A DNA stretch of 64,000 bases from Mucilaginibacter jinjuensis (GTDB taxonomy: Bacteria; Bacteroidota; Bacteroidia; Sphingobacteriales; Sphingobacteriaceae): NCBI RefSeq assembly GCF_028596025.1, contig NZ_CP117167.1, forward strand, positions 4,898,001 through 4,962,000. Direction: 5' to 3'. Both the position numbers and the translations under genes were made by a program. The notes under the pieces were generated by a model. It ran no database searches. It was not told the origin of the DNA and saw only the letters and a program-made list of their open reading frames with translations. This document shows, in pieces, positions 45,964-54,280 of the stretch (positions are counted from its first letter, which is position 1; each line of letters opens with the position of its first letter).

Positions 45964-46070
45964 TTGAAGCGTCCACGCTTCAATTCTTTATTAAGTAAGC
46001 GTCCACGCTTACGGATATTCATGAGCGTGGACGCTCATTGCAAACTTAAGTTCAAGCGTGGACGCTTGAA
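45964..46070. repeat. Cluster of four hairpins, core GCG-TCCA-CGC / GCG-TGGA-CGC
   Basis: Four perfect palindromes: 45964-45983, 45995-46012, 46021-46038 and 46051-46070. Stems differ (TTGAAGCG, GTAAGCG, ATGAGCG, TTCAAGCG) but each keeps GCG..CGC. The loops are TCCA in the first two and TGGA in the last two, so the set is mirror-symmetric. Centres are 30, 26 and 31 bp apart. It sits between the convergent Ldh and M1 peptidase genes. Confidence 0.88.
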
Positions 46071-46082
46071 CCGGCGACTTCT

Positions 46083-47750
46083 CTAATCAACCAACACCCC
46101 GATATAATAATTAAAAGTATCTACCTCCAGATTATCCTTAGTTAAACCGGCAACGTCAATAGGCTTAAACGACCTTGTAGGTTTAATGTATTGATATTGG
46201 CCGCCCTTAATTTTAATGCGTACCGGCATTTCGAAATTATCCACATCTGCAACCCAGCGGGCATAGGTTTTACCATCATTAAATCTGAACTCTAAAGTTG
46301 GGATATTTACGTGGCGCAGGTATTGGTTAAATACCGGCGTTAAATCCATACCTGTTTGTTGGTTAATGTAGCCAACAATTTGTTCGGTAGTTACTGTTTG
46401 ATGGTAGAAGGTTTTATTTAATCCACGAAGAATGGAACGCCATTTTTCATCATCATTAATCGTCATGCGGATCATATTAAGCAGGTTGCCACCTTTATCA
46501 TACATATCGCCCGAACCATCTTCGTTCACGCCATAGTGTGCAATAATGGGTTCTTTGTTCTGGATTAAATGACGCTGACCATGGGTGTACTCCTGCCCGG
46601 CTTGCTTACCCCAGATACTCTCGGTAAATAAAGCTTCCGAATAATTGGTAAAGCTTTCATGAATCCAGCTATCAGCCAAATCTTTCGAAGTAATATTATT
46701 GCCGAACCATTCATGTCCGCTTTCATGCACAATGATAAAATCCCATTTCGTGCCCCAGCCGGTCTGCGAGCGGTCGCTACCTAAGTAGCCGTTTCTATAC
46801 TTGTTACCATAAGCAACAGCGCTCTGGTGCTCCATACCTAAATGAGGGGTTTCAACCAATTTATAGCCATCCTCATAGAAAGGATACGGGCCGAACCAAT
46901 GTTCAAAAGCTTTTAACATCGGCTTCACATCACGGCCGAATTGTTTTTTGGCTTTCTCGAGGTTGTAAGGCAGTACCCAGTAATCCAAAGTCAGCTTGCC
47001 TTTTTCTCCATTGTATTCATCGCTAAAGTGTGTATAATCGGCAATGTTGGCTGCTATATCATAGTTATTGATTGGGTTGCTTACAAACCAATCGAAACGA
47101 GTATATCCATCATTAAGCTTCGTCACTTTACGCAAACGGCCGTTTGATACATCCTTTAAACCATTTGGCACTGAGATGCTGATCAGTACACTATCCACTT
47201 CATCTGCCTGCTGATCTTTATTAGGCCACCACACGCTGGCACCCAAGCCCTGGCAGGCCGAGGCTACCCAGGGCTTGCCTAATGAATCTGTAGTAAATAC
47301 AATCCCGCCATCCCAGGGTGCGTGCTTAGCCACGGTTGGATTGCCAGAATAGTAAACCGTAAACTCATCCTTTGCACCTTGCTTAATGGCTTGTGGGAAG
47401 GTTACAAACACAGCGTTAAACTCACGGGTATAAGGCAGCTCTTTACCTTTATAAATGATCTTCTCTACCTTCAAATTAGCGAATAGATCAAACTGTAGTT
47501 TATCAAAATCACGCGTAGCGGTGAACTTAAACAGATTGCTTCCGCTGATGAATTTCTGATCGATATTAAACTTCACATCAAGGTGATAGTAATTAATATC
47601 ATAGCAGGTACGCAACGGGCTGGTTAATGATCCGCGCAGGGTATCAGCATGGGTAAACTCTGGTGTACTTTGCAGCAATTGTGCATTGGCCGTAAACGAA
47701 ACAAGAGCGGCAAAGGCCGCTCCTGTTAGTATTGCTTTTAATTTAAGCAT
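46083..47750 (-). CDS. M1 family zinc aminopeptidase
   Basis: 555 residues. Signal peptide 1-23 (ending TANAQ). The gluzincin motif HESGH is at 342-346 with the third ligand Glu365, giving HExxH-x18-E. The usual GxMEN-type exopeptidase motif is seen as LGMEHQSA. M1 peptidases remove N-terminal residues from peptides. It starts 6 nt after the stop of the CocE-type gene, so both are in one operon and both exported, suggesting a joint role in peptide breakdown. Confidence 0.94.
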   Translation of the reverse strand: MLKLKAILTGAAFAALVSFTANAQLLQSTPEFTHADTLRGSLTSPLRTCYDINYYHLDVKFNIDQKFISGSNLFKFTATRDFDKLQFDLFANLKVEKIIYKGKELPYTREFNAVFVTFPQAIKQGAKDEFTVYYSGNPTVAKHAPWDGGIVFTTDSLGKPWVASACQGLGASVWWPNKDQQADEVDSVLISISVPNGLKDVSNGRLRKVTKLNDGYTRFDWFVSNPINNYDIAANIADYTHFSDEYNGEKGKLTLDYWVLPYNLEKAKKQFGRDVKPMLKAFEHWFGPYPFYEDGYKLVETPHLGMEHQSAVAYGNKYRNGYLGSDRSQTGWGTKWDFIIVHESGHEWFGNNITSKDLADSWIHESFTNYSEALFTESIWGKQAGQEYTHGQRHLIQNKEPIIAHYGVNEDGSGDMYDKGGNLLNMIRMTINDDEKWRSILRGLNKTFYHQTVTTEQIVGYINQQTGMDLTPVFNQYLRHVNIPTLEFRFNDGKTYARWVADVDNFEMPVRIKIKGGQYQYIKPTRSFKPIDVAGLTKDNLEVDTFNYYIGVLVD

Positions 47751-47756
47751 TGTATA

Positions 47757-49640
47757 TTATTTTATAACCTGTACATCAACATAGCTGTCGTTATAAACAG
47801 TTTCTGTTGCTTTTACGTAATCGCTTTCGTTTGCTTTGTAAGGGTTAGCTACAAAGGTTTGCGGGTTACGTGCAAACAATGGGAAAGCTGTGCTTTGTAC
47901 CTGGATCATGATGCGGTGACCTTTTTTGAAGGTATGCAGTACATCTTGCAAACGTACATTAACATCAGTTTTTTGTCCGGGAACCATAGCCTCTGGTTTC
48001 TCGAAGCTGTTGCGGAAACGTGCCGGCATAATTTCAGAACGCACCATTTGCCAGTAGTTGCTCAGGGTGATGTTTTTGTTCGGCATGTAATCGTTGTTTT
48101 TCTCATCCATTGGATACACGTCGATCAGCTTCACGATATAATCTGCGTCCGTGCTGCTGTTAGCCACTTTAAGGTGGGCCATAATCTGCCCGCCCAGGGT
48201 TACATCGTCAGTTAAAACTTCTGACTGATAAACCAGCACATCTGTACGGCGGCCGGCAAAACGCTGATCTTCGCTCATGTAATTGTGCGGCGTAAAGCCC
48301 ATAGTAGTGGTATTATCCTCAGTATAAGGAACCGGTTTCAATGGATCGCTCACATAAGAAACCGAACCACTTGAAGCAGGCTGGCTGTTAGCTAATTTAC
48401 CATCAGCACTCAGGAATAATTTTTGGCTGGTTGCATTGGCAGCAGGCCATTGTGCAAATTTCTCCCATTCTTTTTTACCTGTATCGTACATGTAGGCTTT
48501 AGGCAAATCAGAAGTTTTTTTGTCGCCATCACCTTTCAGGAAATGCTCGAAGAATTTAGCCTCGATGTCTTTTTGGTAGAAGGTAGCAATGCTATCGCCA
48601 AAGTATACGTTGCTGTGCATGGTGTGTCCTGTCTCGCGCGACCAGCGGCCGTGACCGAATGGCCCCATCACAATCGTATTATAAGCATTAGGATCTGTTT
48701 TGTTGATCTTTTTAAACATATCCAGCGGACCACTTAAATCTTCGGCATCGTACCATCCGCCTACAAACATTACCGCAGGCATTACCTTACCGTAGTGTTG
48801 GGTTAAACCACGTGCTTTCCAAAACTCATCGTAGTTAGGGTGGTTAACGGTTTCCTGCCAGTAGAAGTTATCTTTGTAATATTTATCAGCATTTTTCAGC
48901 GGACCCATATCCAGTAAAAACTGGTAACCATCTTTAGTACCTGCTTTAATATTTTGGTCGTTATACCATGCTTTGCTGGTGGTATCTTTCTTTTGCACAC
49001 CAAAAACAGGGTAGGTAAAGAAATAGCTCTCTAACAAAGCACCATTATGATGAAAATCATCGAACCAAAAATCAGAAATTGGTGCCTGTGGCGATGAAGC
49101 TTTCAGCGCCGGGTGGTTTGAAAGGATACCTGCCGCAGTATAGAAGCCCGGATATGAGATACCCCACTGCCCTACACGGCCATTGTTATTAGCTACGTTT
49201 TTAACCAGCCAGTCAATGGTATCGTAGGTATCAGAACCCTCGTCTACATCTTTTTTAGATTTTTTATTGTCGATAACCGGGGTCATATTAGTCCAGGTAC
49301 CTTCGCTTTTGTAGCGGCCGCGCACATCCTGGTAAACCACAATGTAGCCCTCTTTCATCATCGTTTCAGACGGGCCTAAACGTGCCGGGATTTTATCTTC
49401 GCCATAAGGGGCAATGCTGTAGCAGGTACGCTGCATTACAATCGGGTATTTCTTTTTCGCCGACGCATCCTTCGGTGTATAGATTGCGGTGAACAGTTTA
49501 ATACCATCGCGCATGGTAATGTAAACTTCTTTTTTGGTGTAGTTTTCTTTAGCGTAGGATGACGCTGGAGGAGTGCTTTGCGCCTGGGTTACCACGTTGG
49601 CAACCAATAAGGCCAGCACTAAAACATAAATTTTCTTCAT
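47757..49640 (-). CDS. Secreted CocE/NonD family hydrolase (X-Pro dipeptidyl-peptidase fold)
   Basis: 627 residues. Signal peptide 1-21 (ending TQAQ). The alpha/beta hydrolase domain has nucleophile Ser162 in GISYPG and the YQDVRGRYKSEG oxyanion-side segment. A C-terminal jelly-roll domain (from about 420) with a DVRLQDVLHTFKKGHRIMIQV stretch, given in part as HTFKKGHRIMIQV, matches X-Pro dipeptidyl-peptidase/cocaine esterase family members. It may cleave X-Pro or acyl-type substrates; the preference is not readable. First gene of the two-gene unit with the M1 peptidase. Confidence 0.93.
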   Translation of the reverse strand: MKKIYVLVLALLVANVVTQAQSTPPASSYAKENYTKKEVYITMRDGIKLFTAIYTPKDASAKKKYPIVMQRTCYSIAPYGEDKIPARLGPSETMMKEGYIVVYQDVRGRYKSEGTWTNMTPVIDNKKSKKDVDEGSDTYDTIDWLVKNVANNNGRVGQWGISYPGFYTAAGILSNHPALKASSPQAPISDFWFDDFHHNGALLESYFFTYPVFGVQKKDTTSKAWYNDQNIKAGTKDGYQFLLDMGPLKNADKYYKDNFYWQETVNHPNYDEFWKARGLTQHYGKVMPAVMFVGGWYDAEDLSGPLDMFKKINKTDPNAYNTIVMGPFGHGRWSRETGHTMHSNVYFGDSIATFYQKDIEAKFFEHFLKGDGDKKTSDLPKAYMYDTGKKEWEKFAQWPAANATSQKLFLSADGKLANSQPASSGSVSYVSDPLKPVPYTEDNTTTMGFTPHNYMSEDQRFAGRRTDVLVYQSEVLTDDVTLGGQIMAHLKVANSSTDADYIVKLIDVYPMDEKNNDYMPNKNITLSNYWQMVRSEIMPARFRNSFEKPEAMVPGQKTDVNVRLQDVLHTFKKGHRIMIQVQSTAFPLFARNPQTFVANPYKANESDYVKATETVYNDSYVDVQVIK

Positions 49641-49830
49641 GAACTGTACAAGTTGGTAAGTTAGTGAAGCTAAAATATAAAGTAAAACTGATTTAATAAC
49701 TATTTAAAAATAGTTAATGCATCTAAGTTGCACTAAACACCGGAATTGTATTAAAATTATTACGAATGGCTGGTAAAACAACGTATTACAAACTAACAAT
49801 ATGCTAACAAAACACCATAAGCATATTCGC

Positions 49831-49838
49831 TATATTTG
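49831..49838 (+). promoter_or_regulatory. Candidate -7 box before the PNPOx-like pseudogene
   Basis: TATATTTG matches TAnnTTTG and ends 29 nt before ATG 49868. It suggests that the pseudogene was still transcribed recently. Confidence 0.42.
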
Positions 49839-49867
49839 ATTATCCTCAAATCACAAATCCAATATTT

Positions 49868-50412
49868 ATGGCAAAGTTTTTTGATACCATCCTGCCAAAC
49901 CATGCTAAGTTTATCGAGCATCAGAAAATGTTTTTTGTGGCCTCTGCCCCACTAAGTGCTGATGGGCATGTTAATGTTCGCCCAAGGGACTGGATAGTTT
50001 CCGTATCCTCAACGCTAATAAAGTTGCTTACATGGATATCACCGGCAGCGGCAATGAAACGTCGGCACATATTCTGGAAAATGGCCGCATTACTATTATG
50101 TTCTGCGCCTTTGATGGTGCACCTAATATTATGCGTCTGTTTGGAAAAGGCCGTACGGTTTTGCCCGAAGATGCAGAGTGGGGGGAACTATCGTCACTAT
50201 TTGTGCTTCACCCATCAACCCGGCAAATTATTGTGGTTGATGTTGATATCGTGCAAACTTCCTGCGGTTTCGGTGTACCGTTTTATGAATATACTGGCGA
50301 AAGGGATCAATCATACAAATGGGCCGAGAACAAAGGCGAAGATGGTTTACTGTCTTACCGCGAGGAGAAAAACAGGGTGAGCCTGGATGGCTTGCCTACT
50401 GCTATGTTTTAA
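49868..50412 (+). pseudogene. Pyridoxamine 5'-phosphate oxidase-like protein, broken by a 1-nt deletion
   Basis: The first frame reads MAKFFDTILPNHAKFIEHQK...GHVNV and then leaves the family at about base 49978. The second frame (in step from 49981) continues as PKGLDSFRILNANKVAYMDI...GLPTAMF to 50412. Restoring one T in GTTCGCCC (GTTTCGCCC) gives VNVSPKGLDSF, the family's conserved block, so one T was lost from a short T run. The restored protein is about 182 aa, a flavin-reductase/PNPOx split-barrel protein (probable FMN binding). Alternatively it is a sequencing error. Confidence 0.82.
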
Positions 50413-50565
50413 TTGCTAATTACCGGCAAGTATCAATTTTAGATACCTCGTAAAAATACCACAAACCTACTCCTCTTGCTATATTGATACGATTTGATCG
50501 GAAAACATTATTAATTCCATCGTCATATCATATACTTTTTACGTTTTTAGCTTTTTATTATTTCA

Positions 50566-50573
50566 TACATTTG
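50566..50573 (+). promoter_or_regulatory. Candidate -7 box of lpd
   Basis: TACATTTG matches TAnnTTTG and ends 22 nt before the ATG of lpd. The -33 side is T-rich but has no TTTG. Confidence 0.45.
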
Positions 50574-50595
50574 CAACCAATATTAAAAACCTACT

Positions 50596-51999
50596 ATGCA
50601 GTACGATGTGATTGTTATCGGCTCGGGACCAGGTGGCTATGTGGCTGCCATCCGTTGTGCCCAGCTTGGCTTAAGAACAGCCTGTATCGAAAAATATTCA
50701 ACTTTTGGTGGCACCTGCTTAAATGTGGGTTGTATTCCTTCAAAAGCATTACTTGATTCTTCTGAACATTATTATAATGCTTCGCACACCTTTAAAACCC
50801 ACGGTATTAATCTGGACAATTTAAAGGTTGATTTTGAACAAATGATTAAAAGGAAAAGCGAAGTGGTAGCACAAACTACCGGCGGTATTTCTTTCCTGTT
50901 CAAAAAAAATAAAATTACTTCTTTCCAGGGTATGGGTTCATTTGTGGACAAGAATACCATTAAGATTACCAAACCAGATGGCTCTGAAGAAACCATTGTT
51001 GGCAAAAATGTGATCATCGCTACCGGTTCAAAACCATCGAGCCTGCCGTTTTTACCAATCGATAAAAAACGTATTATTACTTCTACCGAAGCTTTAACGC
51101 TTACAGAGGTTCCTAAACATTTAATCCTAATTGGTGGTGGTGTTATTGGTTTGGAACTTGGTTCTGTTTATGCCCGCTTAGGTGCTAAAGTTTCTGTGAT
51201 CGAGTACATGGATTCTATTATCCCAACCATGGATAAATCGTTGGGTAAAGAATTGCAGAAGGTATTGGCTAAACAGGGTATGGAATTTTACCTTGGCCAT
51301 AAAGTTACCGGCGCTTCTGTTAAAGGCAGCACAGTTACTGTTACTTTTGATTCGCCTAAAAACGAGAAGAAAGAACTAAAAGGCGACTACTGCCTAGTTG
51401 CTGTAGGCCGTGTTGCTTATACCGATAAATTAGGTTTAGAAAATATTGGTATTACTGTTGAAGAGCGTGGCCGTAAAATTACGGTTGATGAGCACCTGGA
51501 AACCAGCGTTAAAGGCGTTTACGCTATTGGCGATGTGGTTCGTGGCGCTATGCTTGCCCACAAGGCCGAAGACGAGGGTACTTTTGTAGCCGAGATCATT
51601 GCCGGACAAAAACCACACATTAATTATAACCTGATACCGGGTGTAGTTTATACCTGGCCTGAAGTTGCCAGCGTTGGATATACCGAAGAGCAGCTGAAAG
51701 AAAAAGGCACCAAGTTTAAGCTGGGTGTGTTCCCTTTCAAAGCCAGCGGACGTGCCCGTGCCAGCATGGACACCGACGGTTTTGTTAAAGTATTAGCCGA
51801 TGAAACTACCGATGAGATTTTAGGCGTACACATGATCGGTCCGCGTGCGGCTGATATGATTGCCGAAGCCGTAGTTGCGATGGAGTACCGTGCCAGCGCC
51901 GAAGATATTTCGCGCATGAGCCACGCCCACCCAACTTATACCGAAGCCATCCGCGAAGCTTGCTTAGATGCAACGGCTAAGCGTGCGATACATATTTAG
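50596..51999 (+). CDS. lpdA: Dihydrolipoyl dehydrogenase
   Basis: 467 residues. FAD-binding GSGPGG at 9-14, redox-active disulfide Cys41/Cys46 in GTCLNVGC, a second nucleotide-binding GGGVIGLELGS near 180, and the C-terminal His-Glu dyad in HAHPTYTEA are all present. It reoxidises dihydrolipoamide in pyruvate, 2-oxoglutarate or branched-chain dehydrogenases or the glycine cleavage system. No E1/E2 gene is adjacent, so it may serve several complexes. Monocistronic; a terminator lies downstream. Confidence 0.96.
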   Translation: MQYDVIVIGSGPGGYVAAIRCAQLGLRTACIEKYSTFGGTCLNVGCIPSKALLDSSEHYYNASHTFKTHGINLDNLKVDFEQMIKRKSEVVAQTTGGISFLFKKNKITSFQGMGSFVDKNTIKITKPDGSEETIVGKNVIIATGSKPSSLPFLPIDKKRIITSTEALTLTEVPKHLILIGGGVIGLELGSVYARLGAKVSVIEYMDSIIPTMDKSLGKELQKVLAKQGMEFYLGHKVTGASVKGSTVTVTFDSPKNEKKELKGDYCLVAVGRVAYTDKLGLENIGITVEERGRKITVDEHLETSVKGVYAIGDVVRGAMLAHKAEDEGTFVAEIIAGQKPHINYNLIPGVVYTWPEVASVGYTEEQLKEKGTKFKLGVFPFKASGRARASMDTDGFVKVLADETTDEILGVHMIGPRAADMIAEAVVAMEYRASAEDISRMSHAHPTYTEAIREACLDATAKRAIHI

Positions 52000-52048
52000 T
52001 GAGTGGTGAGCAGTTGATTGGGTGAGTAGTTGCCTGGTTGATTAAGTT
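51999..52048. repeat. Low-complexity tract, GTGAGTGGTTGATT class
   Basis: GTGAGTGGTGAGCAGTTGAT and GGTGAGTAGTTGCC repeat a short word also found at 34382-34436 and 56183-56274. Confidence 0.6.
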
Positions 52049-52051
52049 ATT

Positions 52052-52091
52052 AAAAGGTTGCAAGAACATATCTTGCAACCTTTTGTATTTT
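52052..52091 (+). terminator. Intrinsic terminator after lpd
   Basis: AAAAGGTTGCAAGA pairs with TCTTGCAACCTTTT around a 5-nt loop, followed by GTATTTTT. Confidence 0.88.
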
Positions 52092-52110
52092 TAGAAAGAT
52101 TTCAATCCAG

Positions 52111-52196
52111 CCCGTCATTGCGAGATACGAAGCAATCGCGAACTTTACAGAGCAGCTCTGTAGGTTGGAGATTGCTTCGTACCTCGCAATGACGGG
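52111..52196. repeat. Palindromic repeat type C, complete copy
   Basis: Left arm CCCGTCATTGCGAGATACGA and its inverse at the right end, with ACAGAGCAGCTCTGT in the middle. It lies 20 bp before crtZ. Confidence 0.88.
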
Positions 52197-52216
52197 TTTG
52201 AGATTAGACAAAATAA

Positions 52217-52660
52217 ATGAACATAATCATCTACATATCCACCACTCTCCTCACCATTGTCTTAATGGAGGTACTTTCATGGGCTATGCACAAATACCTA
52301 TTCCACGGTCCGCTATGGTTTATCCATAAAACGCATCACGGGCATGGCAAGCACAAATGGTTTGAGTTGAATGATCTGTTTAGTATCCTCTTCGCCTCAC
52401 TTTCCTTATGGCTAATGTGGGCCGGGCATTTTACTTCAGATTATCGCTTATGGATTGGCATTGGTATTAGCTTGTACGGCATCATTTATTTCATCTTCCA
52501 CGATTGGTTTATTCATAACCGCTTTAAGCCGTTTAAAACCAATAATAGCTATTTACTGAATATCCGTAGGGCGCATAAAATTCATCATAAAAGCATGGAG
52601 AAATGGCCAAGTGAAGAATTTGGGTTGTTGGTGGCGAGGAAGAGGTATGAGAAGAAGTAA
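52217..52660 (+). CDS. crtZ: Beta-carotene 3-hydroxylase
   Basis: 147 residues with three or four transmembrane helices. Histidine clusters of the membrane di-iron hydroxylases are present: His25-x4-His30, His37-x2-His40-His41, His95-x4-His100 and His120-x2-His123-His124. CrtZ hydroxylates both rings of beta-carotene to give zeaxanthin, needing electrons from a ferredoxin or cytochrome. It is about 4 kb from the other carotenoid genes, with an IS, murB and a sigma factor between. Confidence 0.9.
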   Translation: MNIIIYISTTLLTIVLMEVLSWAMHKYLFHGPLWFIHKTHHGHGKHKWFELNDLFSILFASLSLWLMWAGHFTSDYRLWIGIGISLYGIIYFIFHDWFIHNRFKPFKTNNSYLLNIRRAHKIHHKSMEKWPSEEFGLLVARKRYEKK

Positions 52661-52676
52661 ATTGCTATATACTAAG

Positions 52677-52751
52677 GGGCTGTCATGCTGAGGCACTCGA
52701 AGTATGGTGCAGAGGGCCGACGCTTATGCTTCGAGCGCCTCAGCATGACAA
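52677..52751. repeat. Palindromic repeat type B
   Basis: TGTCATGCTGAGGCACTCGA and TCGAGCGCCTCAGCATGACA are inverted almost perfectly. It follows crtZ. Confidence 0.88.
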
Positions 52752-52780
52752 CGCGCTTGCCTGCTTTTACAGTCAGCGTG

Positions 52781-52800
52781 TGGGATGCCGAAACAAGTTC
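52781..52800. repeat. Type A arm interrupted by the IS
   Basis: TGGGATGCCGAAACAAGTTC ends at the IS border. The arm resumes at 54183 as GAAACAAGTTCGGCATGACG. The shared GAAACAAGTTC (52790-52800 and 54183-54193) is an 11-bp target-site duplication. Confidence 0.92.
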
Positions 52801-52862
52801 ACTGTTGTCCGGTAAAAAATGAAGGAGATAGTAAAAGAGGCATTGAGTGGGTTTTAGAGGGA

Positions 52863-54080
52863 TTAAGTTTTAAAACCAAATTGTGAGCCCCCTAATTTTA
52901 ATTGCTTTTCCCCGGTGATTGTAGTGGACAGCCTTTCAGGATCGTTCAGAAAATTGAATAGATGTATATAACTCATCAGATGTAACCTGATAATAGCACT
53001 CAAATTGGAGAAAGCCCATTTCCTTTTAAGTTGAACCTGTACAAGTTTAATGAGCAGGTCGGCAATAAAAGCACCCCATATTTGGATCTTGATCGCATTT
53101 TCATTGTCTCCCAGGAAGTATTTGAGGGGGAAGTTTTGTTTGATCCTTTTAAACAGGATCTCGATTTGCCAGCGTTTTCTATAAAGATCAGCTATCTGTA
53201 GTGGTGATAATGAAAAGTTATTAGTGAGGAATTCAAATTTTCTGGCTTTTTGCTTATCGAAAAAGGTAATTTGACGGCTTTTAAGCTTGATTTTTTTACG
53301 ATGGGTGCGTGTGCCGAGGGTGATCAAACGGTCAGCAATTATACCAGATGCCTTGTCTTCAGGGCTAACTTCATTTGAACCAGTAACCACATACCGGGCA
53401 TCTTTTTTCTGGCGGGTGACAAAAAATACCCCTTCATTAGTTAAACGTTCATATTGACTGTAATCTACATAGCCTTTATCAAAAACGATAAATGAACCGG
53501 CTTCCAGGTTGATCTCCTTTAGAAAGGTCATATCATTTGCACTCGCTGCCGTGAAACTAACCTGAATGGCAACGTCATCGGTTGCATCGATCAGCGTATG
53601 TACTTTAATACCGCCTTTCCTTTTACCGTTGAACTTACCCGGACTGGGGGCTTTGAGTATTTGTTGAAACAAAGTGATGGTAGAGGCATCCGCTATAAAA
53701 AGTTTGAGGTTATTTACCGACCGGCTGTCCGGTAAAAGTTGCTTATGCCTGCGATAAATCTGCTCATATAATAACTCGAAAACCTTATAGGAACGTTTCA
53801 TATTGGCATCGCATAGTGTGCTCCTTCCCGGCGCCTTTTGTATACCTGCATGTTCGAGTTTATTACTACAGGCTTTCATCCCGCTAACCACTTCCCGGCT
53901 GCTTGTACACTTGTTTAACACACAATAAAGCATGGTGACTAAATGTGTATGCGTATCAAAATAACGATAATAACGGTCATATTGTCCCGCTCTTGCCAAT
54001 GCCTTTACTGAATTGCGGTCAATCAAATTCAGCAGCTGATTCAATACCGGCTGTCCGGTAAAAAAAGTACTTTTGCCCAT
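52863..54080 (-). CDS. IS4 family DDE transposase
   Basis: 405 residues: an N-terminal DUF4372-like domain (1-75) and the DDE_Tnp_1 catalytic domain (about 120-370). Catalytic acidic residues are Asp131 (FIADAST), Asp201 (FDKGYVD) and Glu307, within the IS4 signature Y-x2-R-x3-E-x6-K (YRKRWQIEILFKRIK). It cuts and pastes the IS by acting on the terminal repeats. The protein is full length and unbroken. It is on the minus strand of the element, with the start near the right end. Confidence 0.95.
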   Translation of the reverse strand: MGKSTFFTGQPVLNQLLNLIDRNSVKALARAGQYDRYYRYFDTHTHLVTMLYCVLNKCTSSREVVSGMKACSNKLEHAGIQKAPGRSTLCDANMKRSYKVFELLYEQIYRRHKQLLPDSRSVNNLKLFIADASTITLFQQILKAPSPGKFNGKRKGGIKVHTLIDATDDVAIQVSFTAASANDMTFLKEINLEAGSFIVFDKGYVDYSQYERLTNEGVFFVTRQKKDARYVVTGSNEVSPEDKASGIIADRLITLGTRTHRKKIKLKSRQITFFDKQKARKFEFLTNNFSLSPLQIADLYRKRWQIEILFKRIKQNFPLKYFLGDNENAIKIQIWGAFIADLLIKLVQVQLKRKWAFSNLSAIIRLHLMSYIHLFNFLNDPERLSTTITGEKQLKLGGSQFGFKT

Positions 54081-54121
54081 GTTGAATATTGAAGTGTGGT
54101 AACTCTAATATCAACACAAAA

Positions 54122-54147
54122 AAGGGGTAGCCGAAAAGCTACCCCTT
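54122..54147. terminator. Terminator hairpin at the entry side of the transposase gene
   Basis: AAGGGGTAGC pairs with GCTACCCCTT around CGAAAA. On the minus strand it is followed by TTTTTT, so it would stop transcription entering the IS from outside before it reaches the transposase start at 54080. On the plus strand it is followed by ATCTTTTT. Confidence 0.75.
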
Positions 54148-54280
54148 ATCTTTTTCAAAAAAATCGTTTACCGGACAACAGTGAAACAAGTTCGGCATGA
54201 CGGTGTAATATATTGGAATGAAAAGAATGTTTAATAAATAAATTCCGAAATTCGCAATCCGACATCCGAAATAAAACACC

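Larger units (their letters stand above)
52801..54182. mobile_element. Intact IS4-family insertion sequence, 1382 bp
   Basis: Perfect 16-bp terminal inverted repeats (ACTGTTGTCCGGTAAA at 52801-52816, its complement at 54167-54182) bound a single transposase gene. It is flanked by 11-bp direct repeats, within the 9-13 bp range of the IS4 family. The core word TGTCCGGTAAA also occurs inside the transposase gene at 53726-53736 and 54052-54062. A terminator-like hairpin lies at 54122-54147. All parts look complete, so it may be mobile and recent. Confidence 0.95.

Noticed and set aside
45660-46022. 120-aa minus-strand frame over the Ldh end
   Set aside because: It overlaps the Ldh gene and three repeats; codon pattern is that of the other strand.
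45964-46070. CRISPR array
   Set aside because: Four palindromes with short, unequal spacing and no unique spacers of standard size or cas genes; the repeats also change orientation.
50484-50756. 90-aa plus-strand frame overlapping the lpd start
   Set aside because: Shadow frame of lpd; no start context and no family.
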